A stretch of DNA of 64,000 bases from Camarhynchus parvulus (lineage: Eukaryota > Chordata > Aves > Passeriformes > Thraupidae): positions 14,611,001 through 14,675,000 of the forward strand of contig NC_044584.1 of the NCBI RefSeq assembly GCF_901933205.1. The letters are read 5' to 3'. How positions within the stretch are numbered: the stretch's first letter is position 1; each line of letters opens with the position of its first letter. Below are positions 1 to 13,800 of the stretch, piece after piece. A program made the position numbers and the translations under genes. The notes below the pieces were generated by a model. The model worked only from the letters and a program-made list of their open reading frames with translations. It did not search any database and was not told the origin of the DNA.

Positions 1-1829
1 TGCAATCAGGTAACAATTTTTAGGCACAAGTTTTCCTTCTGAGCATATCTTAATTCTTCCAGTTAGATAAATGATTAATTTGCTTCTGTTACAGGTGGAG
101 CTGACTGGACACTCACATGCTGCTGTGTGGGGATACAGGCTTCAGGTCCTAAGACAGTGTGAGGTGTACTTGTTGTAAAAGGGAATTTGCTTAAGCAGAG
201 TCTGTGTGAACCTTTTGTTCATTAAATAGAGCTAAGGATTAGTTATATTTCCTTCTCCCTTGGGAATAGCAAGGAACTGACCTCTTCTAAAGAATTTTTT
301 ACCTGGTTAAATGTTAGTTGTTTAATAATATCAAGGGGTGAACTTAATTCTAGAGAACGGGAGAAACTGTTAGAAGTTGAACACAGAGATAACTCAAATG
401 TGTCTGTATATGATATGAATTAAATAGTGGGTCACAAGGTACATGCAAAACCCTCCCTGCTAATAGCAATTAGAGTGGTGTTTCAGTTTTCGTCTTCTTT
501 CCTCTCCTTCTTATTCTTCCTGTATGGCTTTCACCTCCTCTATTTCAGTCTGACTGCTTCAAATACTTCTTGCACTCTGCATCAAAAAATCAGTCCTCTT
601 GAAAACTAATATAACACTTTGTAGTATTTCTGTCATGCCACAAAGGTGACCATAAGCTTAAGTGTTGGGTTTTTCCTTTTTTTTTTTCTTCTTCTTCTTC
701 CTAGAAGTGTCCTTATGGCTGAGGAATTAAAAATAAGCACCAGTAAAATCAACCCCAAATCTGCCAGAACTGAAAACTGACTTATAATTTCTTTAAAAGT
801 AGTTAGTTCTGAAAGCTTAACCACAGAATTTTATAATAATTGGTTTCTTCCTTCAAATATACTGCTTCAGTTCCATATTGATTTTAAAGTATTTCCTTAT
901 CCTCAGCAGATTTGTCTTGTTTTTTCAACTTACTTTGTTCATCAGGCTCATGCTTTGACCTCATACCTGTGCCCTGGAGTGTATTACCCAAAGCAGGAGG
1001 GGGAGGATGGTGTGGGAAGGATGTGGTCCTTACTGGAAAGGATTCTTGTGGCTTCCCTCTGCAGAAGGGAAAGCTCTGCAGCTCCTTTTCTTATCAACAG
1101 AGCTCTGCTGGGGAAACCCTCTTGGTTTTGATAATAACACAGATGAATGGGAAAGTAGTTAGAAAGTTGCACAGGAATGGATCTCGTCGTGCCTGTGTCA
1201 GTTGCCTGTTGATGAGCCATGGCTGCTGTGTCCCCTGTGCTGAGATCAGGACTCAGAGCCAGGGGCTCTTCAGTCCCTGCAACTGAGCAGGAGCTGAGCT
1301 GGCTCTGGGGCAGGCTGGGACTGTTGGCATTGCCACTGAAGAAAGTTGTGTGCAACCTCAGCATCTGTCTTCAGGCTTTTCAACCTGGGATAAAAACGCT
1401 TCAGCTTTATTGGTCAGTGACCTCTCTTGCTGGATTAAGAAAACATTCCAACTAATTCCAAAAGACCTTTGAGCATCCTGCAGTTACAATGAACTGAATG
1501 CAGTGAGAGCCCATGCCTCAAGTGGTTCTCCTCAGGATCTGTTTGTTGTCTTTCAGATTATACATACCCCAGCAGTGTAAATCTGTATTTCAACTAATAA
1601 TTAAGATGAATAAAAATTTAGATACTTTATGCCACATTTGAAGAACAAAACTGAGGTCAAATCCAAGAATAGAATGTGATTGCTTGAAGTAAAGCTTACT
1701 CAAGATCTGAATGTGAGCCATGGGAGCCTTACTTATCCAAATGTGTAAACATTTGCTTTTGCTGCTGAAGTTGTACCAGTAGCACTGAATTCAACACAGA
1801 CTGCATCTTGAAGGCCCATTTTGTTCAAT

Positions 1830-1865
1830 ATGATGATGATGATGATGATTATTATTATTATTATT
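1830..1865. repeat. Compound (ATG)n/(ATT)n microsatellite
   Basis: Repeated ATG units run directly into repeated ATT units over about 36 bp in intron 1. A chance open frame through it reads as an Asp run followed by a Tyr run and is not a gene. Confidence 0.9.
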
Positions 1866-4800
1866 GTCACCTGGCCTTTTGTTTAAATCAGTCCAGCAGA
1901 AGCCCACTTAGCAGATGTGCGTGCTTGACCTCTCTGGAGCCAGAGGCAGCAAACATCTCCCCCATCCAAGGAGTCTCTTGGCTGGTGCAGTGTCAGGTGG
2001 CTGTGCAGCAGTCCAGCTGAGAATAATGCCTGCAAGAAAGAGGAGCTTAACCCAAAATTGAGCACAAGCTGCACAGAAGGTCCTTGATTTTGGTCTGGGC
2101 ACCAGACTTCATGATATCAGATGACTTTTACGTGCTGCTGAGAGCCAGGGGAAGAGTTGTGTCTAATTCACTTCAACATTGCTACAGAGAAGAGGTTGTC
2201 TTCTAGAGCAGGGGTTTTGACTCTGTGCTTCCCTTTTGCCTTCTTGCTCATAAGGAGATGAATGAAGAGATCTGAATTTAAAATAACTTCCTTATTTTGT
2301 GTTTATTTTTAACCTAGCTCAGTTCACTGGTCTGCATTATTGTTTGGCCCCACAGACAAGTGGGTCAACTGTACTGAGGAGGCAGGACAAGAAAATTCTT
2401 AAGCCATTAATGGTTTCTAGAACTTGTTTTTAAAACTTACACAAGACCCTTTATTGGGCACCTGGGCCTGTCTCCCCCAAGAAATGCATTGCAGGGCTGT
2501 AGCAAAGTTCCAAAGGTATAAAATCCAAGTTTACAGAGTTCTTTGTGCAGACATATGTTGTTACCATTATAAAAATTGAATGCTGTTCAGATGCAAACCA
2601 CTTCTGGGGATGAAGTTGTTCCTCTTGCAGGTCTGCTTGTGCATGTCTTCATTTCTTTTACTTATTTTTTTCTTTTCTTCCCACAAAGGTATCCCTTGTC
2701 ACTTACTATAGTTTCTTGCATTTTCCAACTTGGAGATACATCTGAAGGGTCTTCAGTTTTTTCACCTGTATAAAGTGGGTTACTATTTTCTGATTCAAGT
2801 ACACATTAAAAAGTCAAACAGTTACCCAATTAATATTATAAATTTAAATAATAATTTAAATTAAATTATGATCTAAATGTATTTGTGAGGGTTTTAGTCT
2901 CCTGTCCAAGTTGTCTTTTTGTGTGGGATGAAGATTTCTAGCTTGCATTCAGACCTGGACTTGGTGTTTACTGCAGCTGTTTGATCAGCCAAGGTTTCTG
3001 GCCAGTGTAATGGTACTAATTTAAACAGGAGACACTGATTTCTGGAAGATGGTTGGATAATAAAGGTTTTTAGTAGATGTGTTAGAAGCAGAGAGTTTCA
3101 GAGTTAACCTGCTTCCTGATCTGGAAAGTTTGTAGAAGAAGATGCATGAAATTTCTGTCATTTTGAATTGGGCTTAAAGTGTGCCTATTGCTATTAGCAT
3201 CACATTCACAGGTTAGATCTAAGAAGGTAAAAGTGGCTTAGAACTGATGAGCTTAATGCTAGACAGGGTCTAGTTAGCATAGCTGGAGCAAAATGTTGGC
3301 AGAGATTACCTGGGCTAATGCTAATTTTTGATTTCTCATTTTTAATATACCTTGAAATGCACATTAACCACCTCAGATGCATGCTTTATTAAATCAAAGG
3401 ATGGGTGTACAATAGAAGTATTTAAAATTTTGGCAGCATACGGTTTTGTAAATAGATATTTGTGTTTTCTGGAGTAAGAAATTTTTAAAGTAAGTGGAGT
3501 TGAGCAATTATGCTTGATTTCTATCCTTAATATGGACTGTTGCCTTCTGTGAGAAGCTAGTTAAACCCTTGGTGTTGTAAGCCCACTGCTGGTAGTGTGC
3601 CATTTGATTTCTACATCATGCTCAGAAGTTTGGAGGGGTTATTCATTTGGTAACTTGCTTCTGCAGTAGGGATGCACTGCAGCCCATAGCAGTCCTGTTC
3701 CTGAGGAGCCATGTCCCAGCTGGTGACCTGTTGGGATGACAGGACACTGCTCTGTGCCCCTGTGCTTCCCAGGGCAGGGTGCACCAAAGGCACAGAAAGG
3801 GCTGCCTTGGCAGGAGAAGCTTTGAAAATGTGTAACTGCTTCCAAAAGAAAAGCTGTGCCCACCTCCTGCTGCAGTTAAGAAGGGCACCTGGAGAAGGGG
3901 GCAGCTGGGGAGAGGTGCCTTGTTCTTGGCTGCAGCCTGGTCTGGGTGCTCCTTGGGCCTGGGCAGAGGAGAGGCTGCAGGGATACCTGCTCCTCTTTCC
4001 TGCTGCCACAGAGAAAGAAGATGGTGTGTTAGCTGCCTGCCAGGCAGGGAGTGCTGCCAGCACTCAGCTCTCATGGAGTTTTTAGTGGTATATGTTCACT
4101 TCAGAAGTTCAGCTTATATTCATAAGATAGCTGAAGATAGCTGTATACTTGGCTGCGTTGAGTGGCCTTGAATTTTCTGGGAGCTGGAATGCTTTCCTCA
4201 CCGCACTGTTTTTCTTTCCCATGTTGATTCACTCACCAAGATCTGTAACTGTAAGTCCTGTAGTGGTTAAATGTATGCAGCTGCCTCCTTGATCTGCAGG
4301 GAAATTTCTACTGTCTCTGTAATCTTCAGCAGTAGCAAAACCTATTTTAAAATCCTGTTGTAATGGTAGCCCAGCACCTGAATATACCTGAAAAATTTGA
4401 TTTATGGCCTCCCTAGATTGCTTAATCACTTTCTGTGTTGTAAGATTTGGGAGAAAATACAAATTGCTGTAGATATGCCACTCGTAGTGGTGAGAAATAC
4501 CGTCTCCTTTCCACAGACTTCTACCAGCTCTTTGAGATGTGTTCTGTCAAGCAATGATAAATACAAAGATTGGAGTTAAGTTGTTGGAGCGATATTGAAG
4601 TGCATGTTACCATTTTAAAGAGTTTATGGAGCACCAGTGAGATAGCAGGAACAGTTCTTGTGTGCACATCATGTACCTGCATTGTGTACCTGCTGAGGTT
4701 TTCACTCATCCTCTGCATTTCTGAACAAAACTCAAAAACTGAAAACCCTTAATGCCCTAGAACTCCTGCTTTTCTTTCTGCTTCCCCCTGAAGATAAAGC

Positions 4801-7800
4801 ATCATGAAGGTTATAGACCTGTGTAAGCCCAGATTCTGATTGTTGGATATTGAGAAACTATTGCTGGCACTTGGATTGCTGATTCTGTTCAAGATCTGGC
4901 CAGACCAAGTACATTAGTGAATGAAATAAAATGCAGGGTCATTTCTTTGATCTCAGATAAAGTATTTATGTAAATCAAGTGTTACAATAATAGTGCCAGT
5001 AATACTAAAATAATCCTAAATTCTATAAATAATACCAATACTGCTGTTTCTGATTTAGTCTTCACTTACAGAACAGAAAGGGTGAAAGCTGTATCTTGTT
5101 GAGCCAATCTGATTGCATAGTTGTTAAAAATGATAACAAAAATCTCATGGAAACTCTGCAAGTCCAGCAGACATTTTTTCTAAAAAAAAAGAGTTATAAT
5201 TGTCCCTGGAACAGCAGTTGTAACATGCAGTTAATGCAGTGCAGGCAGTGCTGTTGTGTAGCAGGATTTTGTCACTTCAGCTGCAGAGGGATGCCAGGAT
5301 TCTGATGGAGTGCTTGGGACCAGTGTCTGAGTTTGTCTGCATGTGTGCAAATGATACATTTAGTGGTAGATGTGGAATGATCCTTCCTCTTCCCCAGTAG
5401 CTGGAGCTCAGCATTCAAGTGGGAGTCCCCTGTACAGCTCAGCAGGGAGAGTTCAGAGCAGTGCCTGAGAAGGAAGCTTGCAGGGATTGGGAGTGTACTC
5501 AGACTTCAGGGGTACTGGATTGTATTAAGGCAGGGAATAAGCTCTTTTGGCATTGAAATCCTTACATTTGTAGCCTTTCTGTTTGCTTGAGAAATTTCTG
5601 GAGTTGATGGCTAATAGGATTTGCAGAAAATAATGAAAATACTCTTCCCTCCAATTACAAACCCAAGTTTGGCTGTGAATACTTGCATGTGTTAGGTATG
5701 ATGGCAATAGCAAAAGTTAAAACCAGATGCCTCTAAGTTAATTGAAAGGTGTTTCTCTTTGTTCTGGGGTCATTTATTCTGTTAGTACTTTGAAGTAAAT
5801 ATTTTAATTTTCAAAGAAGAGAGTGACATTTGCAGTGTTTTGAACACTGAAGGAGCACCTTTTTATCTTGCATTGTGCAGCCCAGCAGTAGTGGGTGTGG
5901 TATTTTCCTGTGTGTGCAGCCTTGGGGTGCATTGCCTGTCTCCTGCAATCCAACTGCAAGTGGCTTAAATCCCAGGGCCCTGCCTTTAGGAGGGCAGGAT
6001 GGGGAGATCCTACAGCTTGATAGAAGTTTTCTGATAAAATCTCAGAGTTCTCTAGCATCCCATAGATTATCATCTAGATGTTTAGTGAAATATCTTGTTT
6101 ACCCAGATTGTCTAAGTCAAAGTGAGCCAGAGATGTACTCACCTTGTCCCCTTCTCTCTGTTTCTTTTTGGTCTTGTGGGGTTTCTTTGATCTTAAAGCT
6201 TGTTGAAAATGCATCAATAATAAAACATCCACAGGGACATTAAAATACCTCAGCTTGGCTATATGAATGAACAGTGTATGTTTATTTTAACATTTTTATG
6301 GTCAAAGGATGTAATGAGGGGGAAAAGGTACCTCTGCTAGGTAAAAATCTAGACAATTGTGTTGTGTCTGATGGGGTTTGTGAACAAGCTTAAACAGGTA
6401 AAGACTCTCCTGTTACATGTGCACAGTTAAATTTCCTGTTGTGTTGCTTAGCTGTTTGAAGTATGCCAGTGTTGTGTTACCACCCAGATAAACACAGCAC
6501 TGCCACTTGTAGCCACCTGGCTTCTGTAGGTAAAATAACTGAATATTCTTTGAAAAGGTTGGTTTGGTTCCTTTGCTGGTCTGAGAGCTGAGTCCCAGAG
6601 AGCAGCTTCTCCCTGATAACCTCCAGCAAAATAATCACTAAAGTAACCATTCTCTTTTCAGTCCCTGTCTATTTTATCTTCTCCTTTTTTAAAATTGTCT
6701 TTTATATCTCTTCTTATTCTTTATTGCAAAGGCACAGTGTGTCTCTTCCTTTCTTTCAGAGAAAAAGTTTCCCCCTCCGGAAGGGATAACAGTTGCAGTT
6801 AAATTATTACTGTCTCAGTAATTCTTAAATCCTGCTCTAATTCTGATTTTGACCAGTAACATCTGGAGCTTGTTTGAGGTTTGGGTCAGACCTGACTGTA
6901 ATGGCATTTAAATTGGAGCTCTCTGCTTCAGTTCAGTTAGTTTATTGAATAAAAAAAATTTAGTCATTTTTCAGTGGAAAAACCTGCAAATAATGCACAT
7001 TAATTGCAGATACTTTTTTTTTTTTTTTGGTATGTAATTCTGTTTCTTCAGCAAGATCTCTTAAATCAAGTCCTCTCTGCTTCTGGAAGAAGGAACATCC
7101 TTATGGCTTCTTAATTGAATGTTTTTGGTGAAAAAGGTCTGGAGCTAAGGAAGTGCCAGGAATTACATCCTAGACAGTTTGTGGTGTACCTCTGTGTTTG
7201 GGTTTATTTTCTCTTCTCCCCTGTGATCCACTGCCATGCACTATCCCATGCTCACACCCCTTCAAGGAAAACTGTTCACAGTTTTAAAGTCACTGAAAAG
7301 TAGTCCAGGAAAAAGATGGGCAATGAAGATCCAGTACTGGGGAGAACTGACCAAGAAAATCTGCTTTTGTATGCTCCAAAGATACACTCCAAACAGTGAG
7401 AGCATTTGTGGGGTGAGAGTCGTAGCAGGAAATGTGAATGGAACAGAAGAAGTGTGAGTAGTGAGCGTTTCCATCTCAGCTGTGTGTGAGGTTGTAGTGG
7501 CTGATGATGACACAGACCACAAAATACTGCATTATTAAGAGAGAAAAATACAGGGTGTGGAGTAAACTTGAGGGACTTTGTGTTGTCCTGAGACAAAGGA
7601 AGAATCATTCATCATCAACAGAATAAGGAATTTGAGATACAGCTTAGTTCAGTGATGGTGTTTATACCAGCTTCTAGCCAGAGGCAAAGCAGGAAGGCAG
7701 TAATTAATTTTGGAAGTCCTCAAAGTTTGCTTCAGATGAGTGACACCAGCAGTGGAGTGAAAATAGAAGTAGTTGGGAAGATTTGCCAGGAAGAACAGAG

Positions 7801-10800
7801 TATTGAGATTGGGAGTGTGTTTCTGGAAACAAAGCGTAAGAAAGATGTAATTCACTGAGTGACACGCAGTAGCCAACTGTCCTAAAATGTGTTTTCAAGT
7901 CTGTTTTGTTGCCTTTATGTTCTAAGAATAGTTGACCAGAAAGCTATTGAAATACTGTCTGAGGATTTGGCTCGTGAAACAAAAAATAAATGTAATATGT
8001 AGTAAGAAAGTAAATATGCAACAAACATGTGAGCAGTGAAATACAATTTCCTCTTCAGAGTGTATTTCTGATGAAAAATGTGCTAATTATAATTGCTGCC
8101 ACATGTGAAGTAACTTGGTTTTCCAAAGAAAAAGGAGAAGAATTTTGACCAACTTGTTTTGTCTCCCTTTACAAGGAAAAACTAATTTGGGTGATTATTT
8201 GGGATGGTGACACATCAGGACATTACTGAGAGCACTAAAATATCCAAGAGCCACACCATATACAATAAACTCAGAAGTATAATTATCCCTCCACTCCTGC
8301 CATTTAGTTGCTCTTTAAAATGAAATTAAAATAAAATTACGTAGGTGTGAGGTCTTCCTTCTTGAAGGCACCTCTCAGATTTCTGTTTCTGAAATAGTTG
8401 TTGCATAAACCGTGTAGTTTTGAAGTTTGCAGCTGCAGATGTTACTGTATGAGGTACAGGATTCAAGAAGCTCTGTGATGAGGTTCTAAAAGATTGCTGG
8501 TTTAGAGGTGTTCCAGTGTGTATCAGTAGGTTCTTCTTTTTTCTTGTTTATGTTACAAGTTGCTCAGGTTTGGAGATGTGAATTTGGCTGTTCACAGCTC
8601 ATGTGCCTGTGGAGTACACAGCAGTTTCTTTGCCTCGTGGATTTCAGTGTGTTTGTGTTAGGGTTTAGAAAAGCAAGTTAGCCTCAAAATCTGTATATGG
8701 CTGGCTCTGTATGCTGTTTTCTCTAGAATACAGAGTATAACTTCATTCCTGATTGTGATTGCTTAACTAATAGGCCTGGGGAATCAGGGACTTGGTTCTG
8801 AGGTCCCATGGCAGCCTGTTTGGCACCAGAACAGCTGGTTGGCTATTTAACACTGAATAGTTAAACAGGAAAAGCTTTCTCAGTCGCTTAAAAGTTTCCT
8901 TTTGTTTTCAGTAAGAAAAGAATGCGGCTTAAAATTGCTGACAAAGAAAAAGTGATAAAATTGTCAGTGGAGTGCTTAACTGAGGATTATAAAGTTCCTG
9001 TTCTGCATTCTTTTAAGAATTCCATGGTAAATAGTGGAGACTAACACCCGAGATTCCCTACAAAACAGTTTTTCAGCTGTGTTATTTGTTTGAAGAAAGT
9101 TGTTCTCCATGTAGGCAGTATTAAATAATTAACACTGTTTAGTGCTAATTTTGATGTCTGCTAACATTTGGATGTTTTCAGTACAGTAACTTTCATCTTC
9201 AAAGCAGTGAAGTGAAGCTGATCTTCAGAACATTTTACAACAATAATCAGCTCTTTCTTAGAGCCTAAGTAATAATTTTCTTCCATTAACACTTGGGGGT
9301 AGAAAGGTTGCTGTCACAATGGAAAGGGAAAATAAAGGTTAAATCTTAGTTAAAACGAATCCTGAAGAAAGTGTAAACTGCTTTGGGATTTAATGGTTCT
9401 GTGTTAAAGACTGAGGAAAACTCTTGAATCAGTGCTCTGTTAGGGCTTCTAAAATTGTTTTAATGATTGCTAGTGTTCATGCTACAAAGTAGAAGAAAGC
9501 AGCCACCTGGCAGATAGTTCAGTAGATTAAGGCTGGCCAGAAATTTAATCGTTGAGGTTTCTTGGGAATGTCTAGACCCCAAAAATCTTCATGGAGACTC
9601 CAGTCAAAATGGGGACAGTGTTGGAGGGAAGGGGATTTCCAAATGGGAGCAGAATGGGGTAAACCACCCCACAGTCTCTGCTCCCTGGGGCACCAGCCCT
9701 GAGCCCTTTTCGTGTTCTAGGCAGGGACACCACAAATCTCCCATCCCAGCTGGGCACCCCTTCCATGAACAGTCACTCTGTGTTTGTCCTCTGGTCAGGG
9801 AAGCTTTTGTAGGATGTGGCACAGCGCTAACAGGCGAGGCTGGAAAATTGAGCCTGTTAAGGAGCAACCTCAAAAGCTCCTGGGAACCACGTCTTTTAGG
9901 AATATGGGAAACTAGTGGAGAATAGAGCTCTGAAATCTATGTTTTAGAGAACAAGAAAGCAACTTCTCTTCCAGATAATCCCATTTGAAAAAAGGAACAT
10001 TTTTTATTTTGCTTATTTTGCAGTTGTTAATTTTAGATGAGAGCGTAGTTACTTCTTGTTAATTACATCGAAAACAAACATTAAAATTAACCTAAAGTGT
10101 AGATTTTTTTTTTTTTGTAGTAGTAGGAATCTCTTAAAGTCATGGTTTACTATTATACTTGAAATGTATCTGTTACTAAACACAGTGAAAACAGAATTTC
10201 AGTAGAAAAGAATGATTTTGTCAGCAGTGCTCCCTGTAAGGCTGGCAGGAAGCAGTAAATGCTCCTGTGTTACCAGGCTGTGCACGTGTGCGTGTGTATC
10301 AGTTCACATAAAGGACTTAAAGCCACCTCAGACCTCAGGCCTTGAATGGTTTAATTGTTGTTGTTGTTTTCCCCACGGTTAATCTACACTTGTAAAAGCG
10401 ACCCTGATGTGAGGTTAGGATTTATCAGCACCGGGCACCCCACACTAATTGGTTCAGCTCTGCACTTCACTGCCGAGGTGCTTCTTCAGAGCACAGCTGC
10501 TGGGAGCAGTTCCCTGCTCAAAGCAGGGGGAAACACACCTGGGTGTGGGGCTGATCCTGCTCCCAGCCCCACACTGCCTGCATGCTTCTCCACAACTGGG
10601 AATGGTTTTCCTGAAGTGGAAGAGAAGCATGACTTGGGCCTGCTCTTTGTTTTGAATGAAAAGTGCCAAATGCTTTGGCAATAGGCATTTATTTTCTACA
10701 GTTTTATAGATTCTGCAAAACTGTTCTCAATCAAGAATTTTGGGGTTTTTCTTTATACTTCAGGCTAGTAATAGTTTTTTTGCATGTTTGTTCTAAAGTT

Positions 10801-13800
10801 CCTTATGGAAATCCTGAATATTTACCAGCCTGGATTGAGCAAAAATTGTTGAACCTGGTGTGTTGAGGTGTGTGAGTGGCAGATGCTGATGTTAACCCTG
10901 TGTGCAGGGGAGGAATGGCAAGTTCCCTTCTCTGCTGTGCACACCCTGAGGGTGTCTGAGCCTGGCCACGCCGCCTTTGTACCTTTTCACTGCTCCTCAT
11001 AGAATCTTCTTCCATTCACTGCATCGCCTTTGGAAGTGAACTGGGAATAATAAAAGCTTTGTGTAAGTTCACTGTGCTGCTGCATTTTGAGCACTGAGTG
11101 CAGTCTGGTTAGCAGCTTGCTTCCCTCCTCCCTCTTGAAAAGATATAGGACAAGTAAAGAGGTTACAACAAGAAAATAAAGATGGTACAAGGTATCAAGT
11201 GGCTGTTTAGAGGTATTATCTGAGTAGGCTAGGAAGGGTCCTGGATAGCTGAGGAAAGATGTGCTATAAGTCTGGAGAGCAGATTTTGTTTCTTTAAACT
11301 TGCATTCTGGTAATTTAGTATGAAGTCTCTTGTGTATTCTAACTAGTAGAAAATCCCATATCCCCCTCTACTCATGAAGAAGCCAAACCAGTACGCATGA
11401 CAATCTTGATTTACAGTTTTTCTGTATAAACAATACCTTTCTGGTTCCATATTGTGTTTCAGATTGCTCTAGTACTCAGTGCACTGTGCTAAGTACAGCC
11501 TGTAGTGGCTCTTGGTTGCAGAAGCCACCACCTCAAGGAAAACCTAAAAGGTACTGTGCTACTGAGATCTTCATGTGCATCCCAACTGGGCAGTGTGCAC
11601 ATCCAGTGGCATGGCAGAGATCGCCGCTCCTTGTCTCCTCAGGAACACAGTGTTTGCATTTTCCTGGATTAGCCATGGGACTATGAGATGAACTTTGGAG
11701 ATGCTTTGGCCTGGGACTTCAGGCTGCTTTGCTGTAACAGCCACTTCTGAAATATGTTCCATAGTTACCCTCAAAGGAGTATGTTCTTGTGAGTGTATTT
11801 GATGCTGACTCCTTTACTATGCAGCAAAGAAGCGAGCCTGGAATACCTTAAGTGTCTATCCATTTCTCTGCACAGCTGGGAGCATGAGGAAGAAGAGGGA
11901 AAACAAGATCAGTGGTAGCAAATTTCCAGTAATAAAGGAAGACCTGTAAAAGCATTACTGAAAATAACAGGAACAAGTGGTGGAGGTGTTAGATCCCTAA
12001 ATGTGAAGATTTTGGGCACTTTGCACAGTTTCTGTGGCTTGGAGTGATCTTTTCTGTTAAAAGATAAATTAAAAGATGGGGCTGAAGTAGGAGAGTTATA
12101 TTTTTTGCTCCTAGTGCCTATAAAATTAATTCCAGTGCAAATCCATATTGTTATCCAGTGTTGTTCTCTACTAGGAAATTCATTTGCTTTTAAACTCCAA
12201 CATGGACAGATCAACAGTGTTTCAACAATTTAAAAATCACATCACTATTAGGAAAATACAGTCAAGGTACCTTCCTGTGCTGCTGCTAGTGTGAGCAAAA
12301 CTCAGCATGCTCCAAGGCTGAGTTCAGGAGTGAGCAGTGTAATTAGCATTTGCTGTAAGGATGAATCTGGTCTCAAAACAGAGTTACAGAATCTGAATTG
12401 TGATGAATAATATTTTGAGTCTGTAGCAAAGTTACTGCGCAGAAGCAGTGTACCTTCAGAGCTGGTTTGGGCAAGTGGTGTGTGTGATCATACCCATGTA
12501 AGGCAATGTTTTGTGCTACTGGTAAATGTGCAAAACCTTTTTGCTGCTTAAGCATATGGTGAGTGTTCAGTTATTGTATTTAATTAAATAGATGTATCCC
12601 ATCCCAACTCTCTGAGACTGTGGGTTGCACTCATCCAAAATGATACAGAAGTGAGTTCTGAAAAGTTTATGTATCTGAGTAATAAAAATCATACTGGTCC
12701 AGGTGGTGGAGGTGTTTTTCTGGACTTCCACAAGGAAAGAGGGAGGTGCTAATGGGAGCACAATCACTAATTACATAACATGTTTGTATTATTATCCAAA
12801 TATACCCATTTTAATTGCTTTTTAATTGTTTGTCTTTAACACACCAAGAACATGTCCACAGCGCTATAGCATGCTGCGTATAGTGTCACACAAATGTAAA
12901 TACTCTGTGGCCCTTGGACTGCCCTGGCTCCAGCTGAGGCTGCATCCTTTCCTTCCCTCTTTCAGAACTTTATTTTTTCTGTGAGTAGTTTTGCAGCTTC
13001 TCTAGTGATGCCACAGATGGCAGCCTCTGTTGTTGCAGTAGAGAAGGCTATAACTTAGCAGAGCAGTAAAACATGAGGAGGGGTGTGATACTGGAAAAAC
13101 ACATTGTTCAGGGTGTGTTCGGTAGGTTGGGACCGAGTGCCCGACCCGCAGCAGAGATGTAATCACACTGCCATCTCTGGAATGTGCAGAGGCAAGACCT
13201 GACGAGTTGGGGAAGCTGCTTCTGTAGCCTTGCTGCTCTAGATACAGCCAGGAGAAGGTAGTGCAAGTCTAGGAGCTGCTGCCATAATAGGTCATGACGC
13301 TTCTGATGTTTCGGCCTTTTCCTGATCATGGAAGAAAATAATGTATCTTGTCAACAGTTCTAGTTAGTGTTTTTTGAGTATTACAGAGTAACCAGAAGCA
13401 GTCTTCCTGCCTTCTTCCTGATCTGATAGTTTTCTAGAAGCATAGCCTAAGCTAAAAATCTCTTCAGACCAAGAAAAGGAACTGTGAAAGATTTTTCAGC
13501 AGGCCTGCTCTTGCCCTGATGGCTGCCAAGAGGTTGTGACACTGTACAATGCATAAAGCCAGGATAATGAGACAGGCAGGTTGGTATCTTCTGCTAAATA
13601 ATTTCACTGTACTGAAGAAAAGCTTGTGCCAGTGCTGCTGTCTAGCCTAGTTATTAAACACCTGGGGCTTAAAAAGCTTTTCAAAGATCCCTTGAAATGT
13701 GAAGGCTGCCTATACACCCTCTTCACCAAGAGCATAAAGTTGTAATTTTTTTGGATAATTATGGGTGTGTTGTTAGTGTCCAAACTGAACTCTGGTTCAT

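Noticed and set aside
3611..4085. Overlapping open frames of 124-150 codons on both strands
   Set aside because: Several frames are open together because the patch is G+C-rich and poor in stop codons. None shows a recognisable domain or splice context.
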